From positions 1 to 62,349 of the forward strand of contig JALNYP010000017.1 in the NCBI GenBank assembly GCA_023229795.1: a stretch of 62,349 nt of DNA, read 5' to 3'. The DNA is from Syntrophobacterales bacterium (GTDB lineage Bacteria > Desulfobacterota > Desulfobaccia > Desulfobaccales > 0-14-0-80-60-11). Every line of letters starts with the position of its first letter. Positions within the stretch are counted from its first letter, which is position 1. Shown here in pieces: positions 27,177 to 35,673 of this stretch. A program made the translations under genes and the position numbers. Below the pieces are notes generated by a model. That model worked only from the letters and a program-made list of their open reading frames with translations. It ran no database searches and was not told the DNA's origin.

Positions 27177-28898
27177 ATGTCGGCAGCATTGAAGATTGTC
27201 ATAGTGGGCGGGGTGGCCGCGGGGCCCAAGGCCGCGGCCCGGGCCCGGCGCTGCGATCCCCAGGCGGAGATTACCATCCTGGAGAGGGGGGATTACATCT
27301 CCTATTCCGCCTGTGGCTTGCCCTACCTGATTTCTGGGGAAATCCCGACCGTAAAGCATATCCTGGCTTCCCCCGCAGGGGTGATGCGGGACGCCGAATA
27401 TTTCCGCAGCGTGAAGAACATCAATTTTCTCACCGGCAAGGAAGTCCTGGCATTACATCGAGACCGTAAGGTAGTGGAAGTCCGGGACCTAGCCACGGGG
27501 GCGCAGGAGACCTGCCCCTATGACAAGCTGGTGCTGGCCACCGGGGCCTCTCCGGTGCGTCCCCGGGTGCCGGGCATCGACGTGAAGGATGTCTTTGTGA
27601 TTCGCCAGCCCCGGGACGGGCTGGCCATCATGGCGGCGCTGAAGGACCTTAAGCCCAAGCGGGCCGCGGTGGTGGGCGCCGGCGCCATCGGCCTGGAGAT
27701 GGCCGAAGCCCTAGTGGAATGGGGGGTGGAGGTCACTGTGGTCGAAGCCCTGGACCAGGTCTTTCCGGGCCTGCTGGACTTCGAGATGGGGGCTCTGCTG
27801 CGCCGCAACCTGGAATCCAAAGGGGTCAAGGTGCGCCTGGGCGAGCGGGTCACCAGTTTCGGCAGCGATGCGGACGAAAACCTGTCCCGGGTCTATACCG
27901 ATAAGGGCGAGTTCCCCGCGGAGCTGGCAGTGGTGGCCGTAGGGGTGCGCCCCAACGTGGACCTGGCCCGCCAGGCCGGCCTTAAAATCGGCGCCACGGG
28001 CGCCATCCAAGTGGACCGGGAACTGCGCACCTCGGACCCGGATATCTATGCCGGCGGCGACTGCGCTGAGAACTATCACCGCCTCTTGAAGCGGCCGGTC
28101 GTCGTATCTTCCGGGCAACTGGCCAACATCCAGGGTCGCGTCATCGGCACCAACCTTACCGGCGGGCATATGGAATATCAGGGCATGGTGGGGACCGTGG
28201 TGGCCAAGGTCTTCGACTACACCGCGGGCGCGACCGGGCTGAGCGAGGACGCGGCCCGGCGGGAGGGCTTCGACGTGGTCAGCGCCCTGGTCCCCGGCCT
28301 GGACCACGCGCATTATCTGCCCGATGCCCTGTTCGTGGGCCTCAAGATGGTGGCGGATAAAGCCAGCGGCCGGTTGTTGGGGGTCCAGGTGGTGGGTCCA
28401 GGGGACGGCGCCAAGCGCCTGGACGTGGCCGCCGCGGCCCTTACTCTGGGGGCCACGGTGGCAGACCTGACGCAATTCAATCTGGGTTATGCGCCCCCCT
28501 ATTCCGTGGCCATTGACCTGTTGGTCAATGCCGCCCAGGTGATGCAGAACAAGCTCACCGGCCTGGCCCAGGCCGTCTCGCCCCTGGAAGTGGCCGAACT
28601 CACGGAAAAGGGGGAAGACTTCATGCTCCTGGATGTGCGCACTCCGGCGGAATTCCAACAGGTGCGCCTCAAACACCCCAAGGCTTTTGCCATGCCCCTG
28701 GGTCGGCTGCGGGACAAGGCCCAGATTTTGCCCAAAGACAAGCTCTACATCCCTTTCTGCCAGTATAGCCTGAGAGGCTATGAGGCGGAAAAAATCCTGG
28801 AGGGCCTGGGGTTTAAACGGGTGAAATTCATGGACGGCGGCGTCACCCATTGGCCCTTTGAGTTGGAGTACGGAACGAAGGAAAAGAGCAAAACCTGA
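27177..28898 (+). CDS. CoA-disulfide reductase-like flavoprotein with C-terminal rhodanese domain
   Basis: 573 residues. An FAD-binding GGVAAGPKAAARARR at the N-terminus is followed by the single active-site Cys in YISYSACGLPY, as in CoA-disulfide and NADH-dependent persulfide reductases. The NAD(P)H fold is VVGAGAIGLEMAEAL, and FAD is also contacted by IYAGGDCAENY. From about residue 460 a rhodanese domain carries a catalytic Cys in PFCQYSLRGYEA. Fusions of this kind (CoADR-Rhod/NPSR) reduce CoA or protein persulfides and polysulfide, and are found in sulfur-metabolising bacteria. The substrate is inferred from the family. It ends before a bidirectional terminator. Confidence 0.92.
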   Translation: MSAALKIVIVGGVAAGPKAAARARRCDPQAEITILERGDYISYSACGLPYLISGEIPTVKHILASPAGVMRDAEYFRSVKNINFLTGKEVLALHRDRKVVEVRDLATGAQETCPYDKLVLATGASPVRPRVPGIDVKDVFVIRQPRDGLAIMAALKDLKPKRAAVVGAGAIGLEMAEALVEWGVEVTVVEALDQVFPGLLDFEMGALLRRNLESKGVKVRLGERVTSFGSDADENLSRVYTDKGEFPAELAVVAVGVRPNVDLARQAGLKIGATGAIQVDRELRTSDPDIYAGGDCAENYHRLLKRPVVVSSGQLANIQGRVIGTNLTGGHMEYQGMVGTVVAKVFDYTAGATGLSEDAARREGFDVVSALVPGLDHAHYLPDALFVGLKMVADKASGRLLGVQVVGPGDGAKRLDVAAAALTLGATVADLTQFNLGYAPPYSVAIDLLVNAAQVMQNKLTGLAQAVSPLEVAELTEKGEDFMLLDVRTPAEFQQVRLKHPKAFAMPLGRLRDKAQILPKDKLYIPFCQYSLRGYEAEKILEGLGFKRVKFMDGGVTHWPFELEYGTKEKSKT

Positions 28899-28941
28899 AC
28901 GAGACCCAGAAAAACGAAGAAATGCGGGTTCAGCAGCAAAA

Positions 28942-28963
28942 GGGGGAGCCTCAAGGCTCCCCT
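28942..28963. terminator. Bidirectional hairpin between convergent genes
   Basis: GGGGGAGCC and GGCTCCCC(T) pair around a TCAA loop, preceded by an A-run and followed by a TCTGTTGT run. It lies between the convergent CoADR-rhodanese gene and the hydrolase gene and can stop both. Confidence 0.75.
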
Positions 28964-28986
28964 CTGTTGTGCCCTGCCGCCTGTCC

Positions 28987-29793
28987 TTATTCCCTCCTGA
29001 TTTTGTTCACCAAATTTTTGATGGCCGCCATATACGCCGCGAAACCCTGCAACAGGACGTCGTTATGGTCGGCCTGGGGAATCTTGAGGAAGGTCTTGTC
29101 CGCGGCGCCGCAGGCGTCAAAGAGGGCTTGGCCGTCACTCAAGGGGATGATGTGGTCGTGCTCGGCGTGGATGATCAGGGTCGGTCCGGTATAGGCCCGG
29201 ATTTTGTCAACGTTTCTGAACCCTGCGGTTTCCTGAAATTCGATGGTCTCCAGGTTGACACCCAAAAGCTGCAGCAAGGGCCCAGCATAAGCGAAACCGC
29301 TTTCGATGATGAGCCCGGCCAGGCGCTCGGGATAGGCAGCGATCAGCTCCAGGGCCGAGGCGCTCCCCAGAGAGCGGCCCATGACGAGCAGGGGACCGCG
29401 GTAGCCCATCTCCGGCAGATTCTCCCTGACATAGGCAAAAATTCGATGACAATCCTGCATCATGGCCGTGACCGTGGGCTCACCGGTGGAGCGGCCGTAG
29501 CCGCGGTAATCCACCGGGAGAAAATTGACGCCCAGCCGTTGGTGAAACGGGGCCAGTTCGTCATAATCGGCCACGATCTCGCCGTTGCCGTGGAAAAAGA
29601 GGATGGTGGGCGCCGTGAACCCGGCCGGGTGCAGGCGGGCCCCCACCGCCACGCCGTCCGCCACCGGGATCAGGAGGTCCCGAGAGGAGGCGGGGACCTG
29701 GGAAAATCCCGGTTCGGGGCGGGGGTGAAATAACCGCGGCAAGACCTCGGGCACATCCAGGGCGGAGTAATCAGCGGCGGTGCGATCGATCAT
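28987..29793 (-). CDS. Alpha/beta hydrolase (BAAT/DLH-type serine hydrolase)
   Basis: 268 residues from ATG 29793, chosen because GGAGA sits eight bases upstream; an ATG at 29841 lacks one. The alpha/beta fold is shown by ILFFHGNGEIVADYDELA (oxyanion region), VDYRGYGRSTG, and a nucleophile elbow GRSLGS. The Asp is likely in HAEHDHIIP and the His in QADHNDVLLQ. The family (like YqiA/ABHD13-type) includes esterases, thioesterases and peptidases. No signal peptide is seen, so it is cytosolic. The substrate is unknown. It is convergent with the flavoprotein gene. Confidence 0.85.
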   Translation of the reverse strand: MIDRTAADYSALDVPEVLPRLFHPRPEPGFSQVPASSRDLLIPVADGVAVGARLHPAGFTAPTILFFHGNGEIVADYDELAPFHQRLGVNFLPVDYRGYGRSTGEPTVTAMMQDCHRIFAYVRENLPEMGYRGPLLVMGRSLGSASALELIAAYPERLAGLIIESGFAYAGPLLQLLGVNLETIEFQETAGFRNVDKIRAYTGPTLIIHAEHDHIIPLSDGQALFDACGAADKTFLKIPQADHNDVLLQGFAAYMAAIKNLVNKIRRE

Positions 29794-30025
29794 GGGGTGG
29801 TTCTCCTTTGGGGTGATAAAAACCTGACTGGATTTTTTCAATATAAGGCCGATCCCCGCCCGGGTAAACCGCGTTGTCCGGCCGGCCGGGCAAAAACCCG
29901 CTGGCGCTCCGGCCCCTGATCAGGTACAATGCACCCCATTTGAATCTCCCGGGTTGCGCCGGCGATCAAGCCAGACGCGTTCATGGGAAGCGCCGGCCGG
30001 GGCCTCGGTGTCAGGAGGAAATGCC

Positions 30026-30649
30026 ATGATGATGAAACAGTCGGTTCTCTGGGGGCTCATGCTTCTGGTGCTGGGGATGGGGCTGACCGCTCAAGGGTTA
30101 GCCGCCGGCAAGGCCCCGGCCGTGGCCAAGCCTTTCACCTATAATTATACCTTCAAACCCGGCACCGAGCCGGACGGTTTCCGGGGCCTCAAGTGGCAGA
30201 CGGATATCGCCACCCTGGACCCGCTGCACAATATGGAAGTCCTCGAGATTCTCGGGCCGTTTACCTATTATAAGAAGAACCATGAAGATCTGCGCCTGGG
30301 GATGGCTAACCTGGAGAGCATCGTCTATGAATTCTGGAACGGCAAATTTTCCGGGGTCGTGATCAAAGTAAAAGGGGAGAACGAATTCCAACGGTTAAAA
30401 GAATATTGCTTCGCCAGGTTCGGAGGAGGCCAGAGATCAGAGGTTTACCAGAGGCTCAATGTGCAGGATTTTTATTATAACGGGGTAAAGACGCGGATGT
30501 ACCTGAGGTTTAGCGACATTGACCGGACCGGCGAACTCAGCATGTATTCCATTGCCCTCTTGAGTAAACAGGAGAAAACCGATGCGATTTATTTGAGAAA
30601 CCGGGCCAATGAAGAAATCAAGCAATGGGAGAAGGGGCAGAAAAAATAA
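30026..30649 (+). CDS. Secreted protein of unknown function
   Basis: 207 residues from ATG 30026, with AGGAGG seven bases upstream; an in-frame ATG at 29954 has no such site. A clear signal peptide (MMMKQSVLWGLMLLVLGMGL, cleavage plausible after AAG or nearby) sends it to the periplasm. The mature part is a mixed alpha/beta domain with the pattern FRGLKWQTDI near residue 52, typical of a small family in deltaproteobacteria; I know no function for it. No Cys for a lipobox. The C-terminus is a charged helix. Confidence 0.8.
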   Translation: MMMKQSVLWGLMLLVLGMGLTAQGLAAGKAPAVAKPFTYNYTFKPGTEPDGFRGLKWQTDIATLDPLHNMEVLEILGPFTYYKKNHEDLRLGMANLESIVYEFWNGKFSGVVIKVKGENEFQRLKEYCFARFGGGQRSEVYQRLNVQDFYYNGVKTRMYLRFSDIDRTGELSMYSIALLSKQEKTDAIYLRNRANEEIKQWEKGQKK

Positions 30650-30856
30650 GGCGGGGCCGGTAGGGGAGGGGCCGGACTTTTTTAAACCCGCCATCCCCGC
30701 AGGACTGCCGGAACCGGGATAAAATTAGGTTCCACGGCGCGCAGGAACGGGAAATTTCCCTTAAGATCATTAAATTTATGATATGGATAAAGTTGCGCCT
30801 CAAGGTCCGATAGTTCCTGTGACGCATCGGGCGATTGCCAGGAGAAGCTCAAGGAC

Positions 30857-31288
30857 ATGAAAGATATGGGCAAATGGTTCCGCGCTTCCTGCTTGACCGG
30901 GCTGGTGGTTTTCCTGGGGCTGGGGCTGCTGATGCCGGCCTGCGCTCCCAAGGTGAAGACCCCGCCGCCGGCGACCTGGCCCAGCGAAGTAACCAGCCGG
31001 GACGGCATGACCTTTTATGTGACCGGGCTCAGGATTCCGGGCACCTCCCAGGAAATCAAACTCCGGAAGGGGGGCAGCGACATCTGGCTGCCCCTGGACC
31101 AATTGGTGGGGATTCGCTTCTACGGTCCGGTCAAGGACAGCTATCGCCAGGCCCAGATCGTGCTGACCGGCGGCGACATCATGAAAGGGGACCTGTTTGT
31201 GGACTTTCTCATCGAAGGGACCACCCCCCTGGGGTACTGGAATATCCCCATGAGCAAGGTCGAGCGCCTGGAAGTCGGGACCGAGTAA
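30857..31288 (+). CDS. Putative lipoprotein of unknown function
   Basis: 143 residues. The signal is hydrophobic (about residues 10-28) and ends in LMPAC, a lipobox, so the mature protein begins at Cys and is likely anchored in the outer or inner membrane. The mature domain is beta-rich: GMTFYVTGLRIPG, SDIWLPLDQLVGIRFYGP and a repeat-like QIVLTGGDIMKGDLF. This resembles small beta-barrel domains in deltaproteobacterial lipoproteins, but I cannot name the family. It ends 15 bp before the prepilin peptidase and may be co-transcribed with it. Confidence 0.8.
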   Translation: MKDMGKWFRASCLTGLVVFLGLGLLMPACAPKVKTPPPATWPSEVTSRDGMTFYVTGLRIPGTSQEIKLRKGGSDIWLPLDQLVGIRFYGPVKDSYRQAQIVLTGGDIMKGDLFVDFLIEGTTPLGYWNIPMSKVERLEVGTE

Positions 31289-31303
31289 CAACGGCGCAAC
31301 CTT

Positions 31304-32077
31304 ATGATCGCCTATGTGCTGGCAGGCCTGACAGGGCTGGCGTTGGGGAGTTTCCTCAACGTCGTGATCACCCGCCTGCCTGCCGGAGAGCAGGCCTGGG
31401 CCGGCCGCTCCCATTGTCCCCAATGCCGCAAGGTCCTGCCGTGGCATGACAATATTCCCCTCTTCAGTTACCTGAATCTGCGCGGCTGCTGCCGGTTTTG
31501 CGGCGCCCCGATTCCCTGGCGCTATCCCCTGGTGGAATTGGCCGGCGGGGTCCTGACCCTGGCCTTGTGGGCCAGTTTTCCCTTTGACAGCCTGCTCATC
31601 GCGTATGTGCCCTTCGCCTTGGCCTTAGTGGCCTTGAGCGCCATTGACCTGGAACACCGCCTTCTTCCCGATGTCATCACGCTGCCGGGCATTATTCTGG
31701 GGCTGGGGCTGGCCCTGATCCTGCCCGGCCTCAGTTTTATTCCGGCGGCAGCCGGGGCGCTACTGGGGGGGGTGTCTCTTTTTGTGGTCGGCTGGGTCTA
31801 TGAGAAGCTGACGGGCAGACGGGGCCTGGGAGGGGGAGACGTCAAACTGCTGGCCATGATCGGCGCGTTTCTGGGAGTCGCCTCGCTGCCGGTGGTGCTG
31901 TTTCTCAGCGGCGCCTTGGGCAGCCTGATCGGTGTGATCATGATGGCAATCCAGGGGAAACTGCGTCAGGGCCAGTGGCGGTGGGCCGCCATCCCTTACG
32001 GCCCGTTTCTCTCCGCGGGGGCGCTCATCTATCTCTTCGTCGGGGAAAGGCTGCTGGGACTTTTTTACGGCTATTGA
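31304..32077 (+). CDS. pilD: Prepilin peptidase / N-methyltransferase (GspO/PilD)
   Basis: 257 residues, several TM helices. This inner-membrane aspartyl protease cuts the leader of prepilins and pseudopilins and methylates the new N-terminus. The zinc-binding cytoplasmic loop is present with two Cys pairs (CPQC, CRFC). The catalytic Asp are in AIDLEHRLLPD and GGGDVKLLA. It lies beyond the distal end of the type II secretion operon, on the opposite strand with one small gene between, and is the likely processor of GspG-K. Confidence 0.93.
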   Translation: MIAYVLAGLTGLALGSFLNVVITRLPAGEQAWAGRSHCPQCRKVLPWHDNIPLFSYLNLRGCCRFCGAPIPWRYPLVELAGGVLTLALWASFPFDSLLIAYVPFALALVALSAIDLEHRLLPDVITLPGIILGLGLALILPGLSFIPAAAGALLGGVSLFVVGWVYEKLTGRRGLGGGDVKLLAMIGAFLGVASLPVVLFLSGALGSLIGVIMMAIQGKLRQGQWRWAAIPYGPFLSAGALIYLFVGERLLGLFYGY

Positions 32078-32107
32078 TCCATAGCCGCTCAGGGGACTGA
32101 AAGAGGA

Positions 32108-32152
32108 CCACCCCCGCACGCAGCACGATACTTACCGCACCGGCGGGGGTGG
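32108..32152. terminator. Inverted repeat between pilD and the small secreted gene
   Basis: CCACCCCCGC (32108-32117) pairs perfectly with GCGGGGGTGG (32143-32152) around a 25-nt loop. It lies between two convergent genes, so a bidirectional terminator is plausible, though neither side has a long T-run. Confidence 0.5.
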
Positions 32153-32188
32153 AAGGGAAAAAGGGGGGGGAGTTTAACTCACCCCTGG

Positions 32189-32551
32189 TCAGGGCTTGAA
32201 GACACCCTTTTCCTCATACTTGGGCGCTCCCTCCCCCATGGGCCGGACAAAAGTCCAGCCCGCGGGACGCCCTACCAAACCCCAGGCCGAATTATTAACA
32301 CTTTCTGAGGTGTGGTTGAAGGGGAGCGAGGCCACAAAGACCGCGGTACCCGCGATGGTGGTGGCCAGGCCCAGGGGCCGGCCGATCAAAGCATCCGTGG
32401 CTACCGCTACGGAAGTGGGAGGCCCCGGGGTGGGTTTCAGGCCGGCGCTCTGTTCTTTAAACCGATAGCCCACATCTCCGGCCAGGCCAGCAGTGCTCCA
32501 GGCCAACCCCAAACCTAACGCCAGCATGATGATCAGGACTTTCTGCTTCAT
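32189..32551 (-). CDS. Small exported protein of unknown function
   Basis: 120 residues. A signal peptide (residues 1-24, AGLA-G cleavage) is followed by a hydrophobic central segment, ALIGRPLGLATTIAGTAVF, that could be a membrane or amyloid-like helix, then VRPMG near the end. The pattern 'D-A-L-x-x-R-P-x-G' is shared by a group of small deltaproteobacterial exported proteins with no assigned function. The RBS is on the minus strand upstream (AGGAGA). It is convergent with pilD and lies 109 bp beyond the gspD stop, on the gspD strand, so it may be read as a tail of the T2SS operon. Confidence 0.7.
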   Translation of the reverse strand: MKQKVLIIMLALGLGLAWSTAGLAGDVGYRFKEQSAGLKPTPGPPTSVAVATDALIGRPLGLATTIAGTAVFVASLPFNHTSESVNNSAWGLVGRPAGWTFVRPMGEGAPKYEEKGVFKP

Positions 32552-32659
32552 GGCGTCTTCTCCTTTGTCAACCAGCCACTTCTGCGTTAAGACTGCACCA
32601 GGATTTTTTCTTGCTTATTACCCCGCGAGGCCCCACAGCCAACGCCGCGGGGCGTCACC

Positions 32660-35185
32660 TCAATAACCGGTCGCAGGCGGTGCTACTTCCCGGACGGGAG
32701 TCGGTGCCGGCGGCACGCGGCGGGGCGGGTTCGTCTCTTCCAATCCGACCTTTTCTTTCATCTGATTGGTGATCCGGGCCCCGTCTTCTATGTTACTGAT
32801 GATATGGGGAGTAATCAAGACTATAAGTTCGGTTTTTTGCTTGCTAACTCCTTGAGAGCCGAACAAAGGACCCAGTATGGGCATTTTGCGCAGACCCGGG
32901 ATGCCGGCTGAGGTCACGGTCTTATCTTCCCGAATCAGTCCGCCCAGCACGATCGTCTGGTTGTCTTTGGTGATGAGCGAAGTCTTGGCCTGGCGGACGG
33001 TAAAAGTGGGAGAACCGCTGACCCCCGTAGTGGTGCCGGCCGCGTCGCTCACTTCTTGGGCAATCTCGAGGGTAACCAGACCCTTGGCATTGATCTGAGG
33101 CTTTACCGATAAAATGATGCCGGTGCTGCGATACTGCACGGTGGAAGTCTGGAAAGAAGTTTGTTGGCTGATTAAGGGTACCGACTGAGAGGTGAGTACC
33201 GGCACATCCTGACCGATCATGATGCGGGCTTCCTGGTTATTGGCGGCCATGATGTGGGGCGAGGCAAGAATATCTACCCGGCCCTCGGAGGCCAGGAGAT
33301 TAATGATGCCTTTCAATTTATTCACGGTGTCCAGGGCCACAAAGGTGAGGCCGCCGGTTTGGTTAAACGCGGCGGAGGCGCTGTTGACGATATCCACGCC
33401 CTGAATAGCCCCTGCCCCGAGCGCGGTGGTGGCAGCAATAGGGGCGGCAACCGCCGTGGCTATACCAGTGGTGCCGGTATTGGTGGTTCCGGTGGTGCCG
33501 GTGACCAAAACTCCGGTGGGCTGGGCCGTGGCGGCGGATTGAGTGGCGGAGGTAGTCTGCGACTGCGCCGGGACGCCGCCCAAGAGAAATTCGATGCCGT
33601 ATTTCAGGTCGTCGGTGAGGCGGATTTCAGCCACCAGGACTTCGTTCAAGACCTGGCGGGGCATGATGTCCAACTCTTTGAGCAGCCGGGAGATGATATT
33701 CCATTCATGCGGCGGCGCCACCACCACCAGAAGATTGTTTTCTTCATCCGGGATGATCCTCACCCCTTCTTTGGGACTGGTGCCCTGGGTGGCACCTTCC
33801 GCGCTCACGGCCCGCTCCTTTAAACCAGAGGCGCCGCCGGCCAGCGCCCCTCCCGGCGTCCCGGTTCCGGAAGCCGTGCCGCCCAGGCCGCCCAAACCGC
33901 CGCCGGCCGCCCCGGTCCCGCTAGCGCCGCCCATACCGCCGGTCTGGCCCATCGAGCTGCCTTGCAGGCCGCCGGAGCCCCCGAGGGTGCCCCCACCCAT
34001 GCCCATGCCGCCCCCGGTCTCGGGTTTAGACTCTTTAATCTTAGGCGCGGCAGCAGCGCCGCCATAGACCTGAGTCAGAATATCGGCGAGGTTCTTGGCT
34101 TTGTAATTCTCCACATTGTAAATATGGACATTCGACAGCAGATCGGTTTTCCGGTCCAATTCCCTGACCCAATAAAGGGCCCGGTCCATCAAAGGCGCGG
34201 AAGAAGACACGATCATCACTGAGTTGAGGCGGCTGACCGGGAAAAACCCGACCCCGAATTTGCCTTTATCTTTGGAGGTTAGGGTGCCGTAGGCCGAAAA
34301 AATAGTTTCCACTTCTTTGATGATTTCCCCAGGGTCGGTATTATGCACCCTGAGCACCCGCACCCGGGTTTGGGCCAGGCCCCGGGAATCGATAAGATGG
34401 ACCAGTTGCAGCAATTTATCCAGGTTGTCGGGACTGTCCACCAGGACGATGGAATTATGAGCCGCCTGGGAGACGTTGCCCGCCGGGGATAACAGGGGCT
34501 TCAACGCCTCGATGGCTTCCTTGACCGGCGTCTGTTCCAGGAAGACCACCTGGGCTCTCATGCCGGCGGGCACCGCCCCCTGGCTATATACCGGCATCCC
34601 TCGAGTGGCGGCTTTTTCCTGGGGGACGATATTATACAGATCGCGATTCTTGATGATGGTGGCGCCGTTGATGGTGAGGAGAGTCTCCATGATGCCCATA
34701 AGGTCACTCTGGCTCAACTTGCCGGTGGCATGCACGTTTACCGTGCCCTTGACGCGGGGATCGATGGAATAATTAATGCCCATGGTGTCGGCCAGCACCC
34801 GAATGGCTTCCACGAGATCGGCATTTCTCAAGTTAAGGTCAATGGGATACACCTTCTCGCCCTTAATGGGTTTCCGGCGGGTTACCGGAATTTTTTGCAG
34901 GCGGGCCGTATAACGTTCGATACCGCGCTCGTCCAGGCCAAATTCATCGGAGGCGGGCGGTTTGGCTTTCTTGGCATATTTGCTATAGATGGATTCCGGT
35001 TTGGGTGGGGGCGCGGTCATGACTTGGACCGGGAGACGGCGCGGTGGTGGCAGCGTAGGCGTCGCCACCTCGGCGGAAGCACACCCGAAGACTTCAAGGA
35101 TCAGGGACAAGATCAGCATACCCAGAAGCCCCCGGATGGACCCAGGTCTGAAACACCCGGATGAGAAACAAGGTCTCTTAGTCAT
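32660..35185 (-). CDS. gspD: Type II secretion secretin GspD
   Basis: 841 residues. It forms the outer-membrane channel of the T2SS. The N-terminal signal ends in a lipobox-like VFGC (about residue 35), so GspD may be lipidated and self-piloting. N0-N3 domains follow (YPIDLNLRNADLVEAIRVL opens N0). Between N3 and the barrel there is a Gly/Met-rich insertion of about 65 residues (approximately 388-451). A Thr/Ala-rich segment (approximately 538-585) lies within the secretin domain. The secretin signature is VPVLTSQSVP...VQYRSTGI and TELIVLITPHI. It is the last gene of the operon, downstream of gspC. Confidence 0.95.
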   Translation of the reverse strand: MTKRPCFSSGCFRPGSIRGLLGMLILSLILEVFGCASAEVATPTLPPPRRLPVQVMTAPPPKPESIYSKYAKKAKPPASDEFGLDERGIERYTARLQKIPVTRRKPIKGEKVYPIDLNLRNADLVEAIRVLADTMGINYSIDPRVKGTVNVHATGKLSQSDLMGIMETLLTINGATIIKNRDLYNIVPQEKAATRGMPVYSQGAVPAGMRAQVVFLEQTPVKEAIEALKPLLSPAGNVSQAAHNSIVLVDSPDNLDKLLQLVHLIDSRGLAQTRVRVLRVHNTDPGEIIKEVETIFSAYGTLTSKDKGKFGVGFFPVSRLNSVMIVSSSAPLMDRALYWVRELDRKTDLLSNVHIYNVENYKAKNLADILTQVYGGAAAAPKIKESKPETGGGMGMGGGTLGGSGGLQGSSMGQTGGMGGASGTGAAGGGLGGLGGTASGTGTPGGALAGGASGLKERAVSAEGATQGTSPKEGVRIIPDEENNLLVVVAPPHEWNIISRLLKELDIMPRQVLNEVLVAEIRLTDDLKYGIEFLLGGVPAQSQTTSATQSAATAQPTGVLVTGTTGTTNTGTTGIATAVAAPIAATTALGAGAIQGVDIVNSASAAFNQTGGLTFVALDTVNKLKGIINLLASEGRVDILASPHIMAANNQEARIMIGQDVPVLTSQSVPLISQQTSFQTSTVQYRSTGIILSVKPQINAKGLVTLEIAQEVSDAAGTTTGVSGSPTFTVRQAKTSLITKDNQTIVLGGLIREDKTVTSAGIPGLRKMPILGPLFGSQGVSKQKTELIVLITPHIISNIEDGARITNQMKEKVGLEETNPPRRVPPAPTPVREVAPPATGY

Positions 35186-35196
35186 CGCGAACCCTT

Positions 35197-35673
35197 TTAT
35201 TCAGGGAAGTTTAACGTTACCTTACCGTCTTTGCCTTGAAAGACAACGACATCATTGGCAATTTCCAGCACCTCAAAATCGCCCCACTGTTCGCCGAGAA
35301 ACACGACTTCGACCGCGGCCTCTCCCTTTTTGACGGTTTTGCCACCGATCAAGGCCGCCCTGGTGTTACCGACGATCATGGTGCCCATGAGTTGGCGTCC
35401 TTCCAGGGTATTCTGACCTTTGGCCGGTCCACCTGCGGGGGAGGGGCCGGTGCGCTCCGGGCTAAACAAGTTCTTGGTGGCCACCACGCTAAACTGGTTC
35501 AGGGGTTGCTCGTCCCGGAGGATCGGCGCGGTGGGCATCCGGGGGCCCTTATCGGCCCGGGATGGGGCCAGAGGTTCCTTGGTATTCCACCAGAGATTGA
35601 CAGTGGCAATGAACAGAAAGGCTATGCCCGCCAGCAGCAGGACATTCCAGAGATTAAGGTTCCGGCGGCCCAT
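35197..35673 (-). CDS. gspC: Type II secretion protein GspC (short form)
   Basis: 158 residues. One N-terminal TM helix (about residues 10-28) is followed by a Pro-rich linker and the homology region that contacts GspD N0: SVVATKNLFSPERTG, LMGTMIVGNTRAALIGG. The C-terminal PDZ or coiled-coil domain found in many GspC is absent, which is normal for deltaproteobacterial short forms. It couples the inner-membrane platform to the secretin. Its start overlaps the gspM stop and gspD follows after 11 bp. Confidence 0.85.
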   Translation of the reverse strand: MGRRNLNLWNVLLLAGIAFLFIATVNLWWNTKEPLAPSRADKGPRMPTAPILRDEQPLNQFSVVATKNLFSPERTGPSPAGGPAKGQNTLEGRQLMGTMIVGNTRAALIGGKTVKKGEAAVEVVFLGEQWGDFEVLEIANDVVVFQGKDGKVTLNFPE

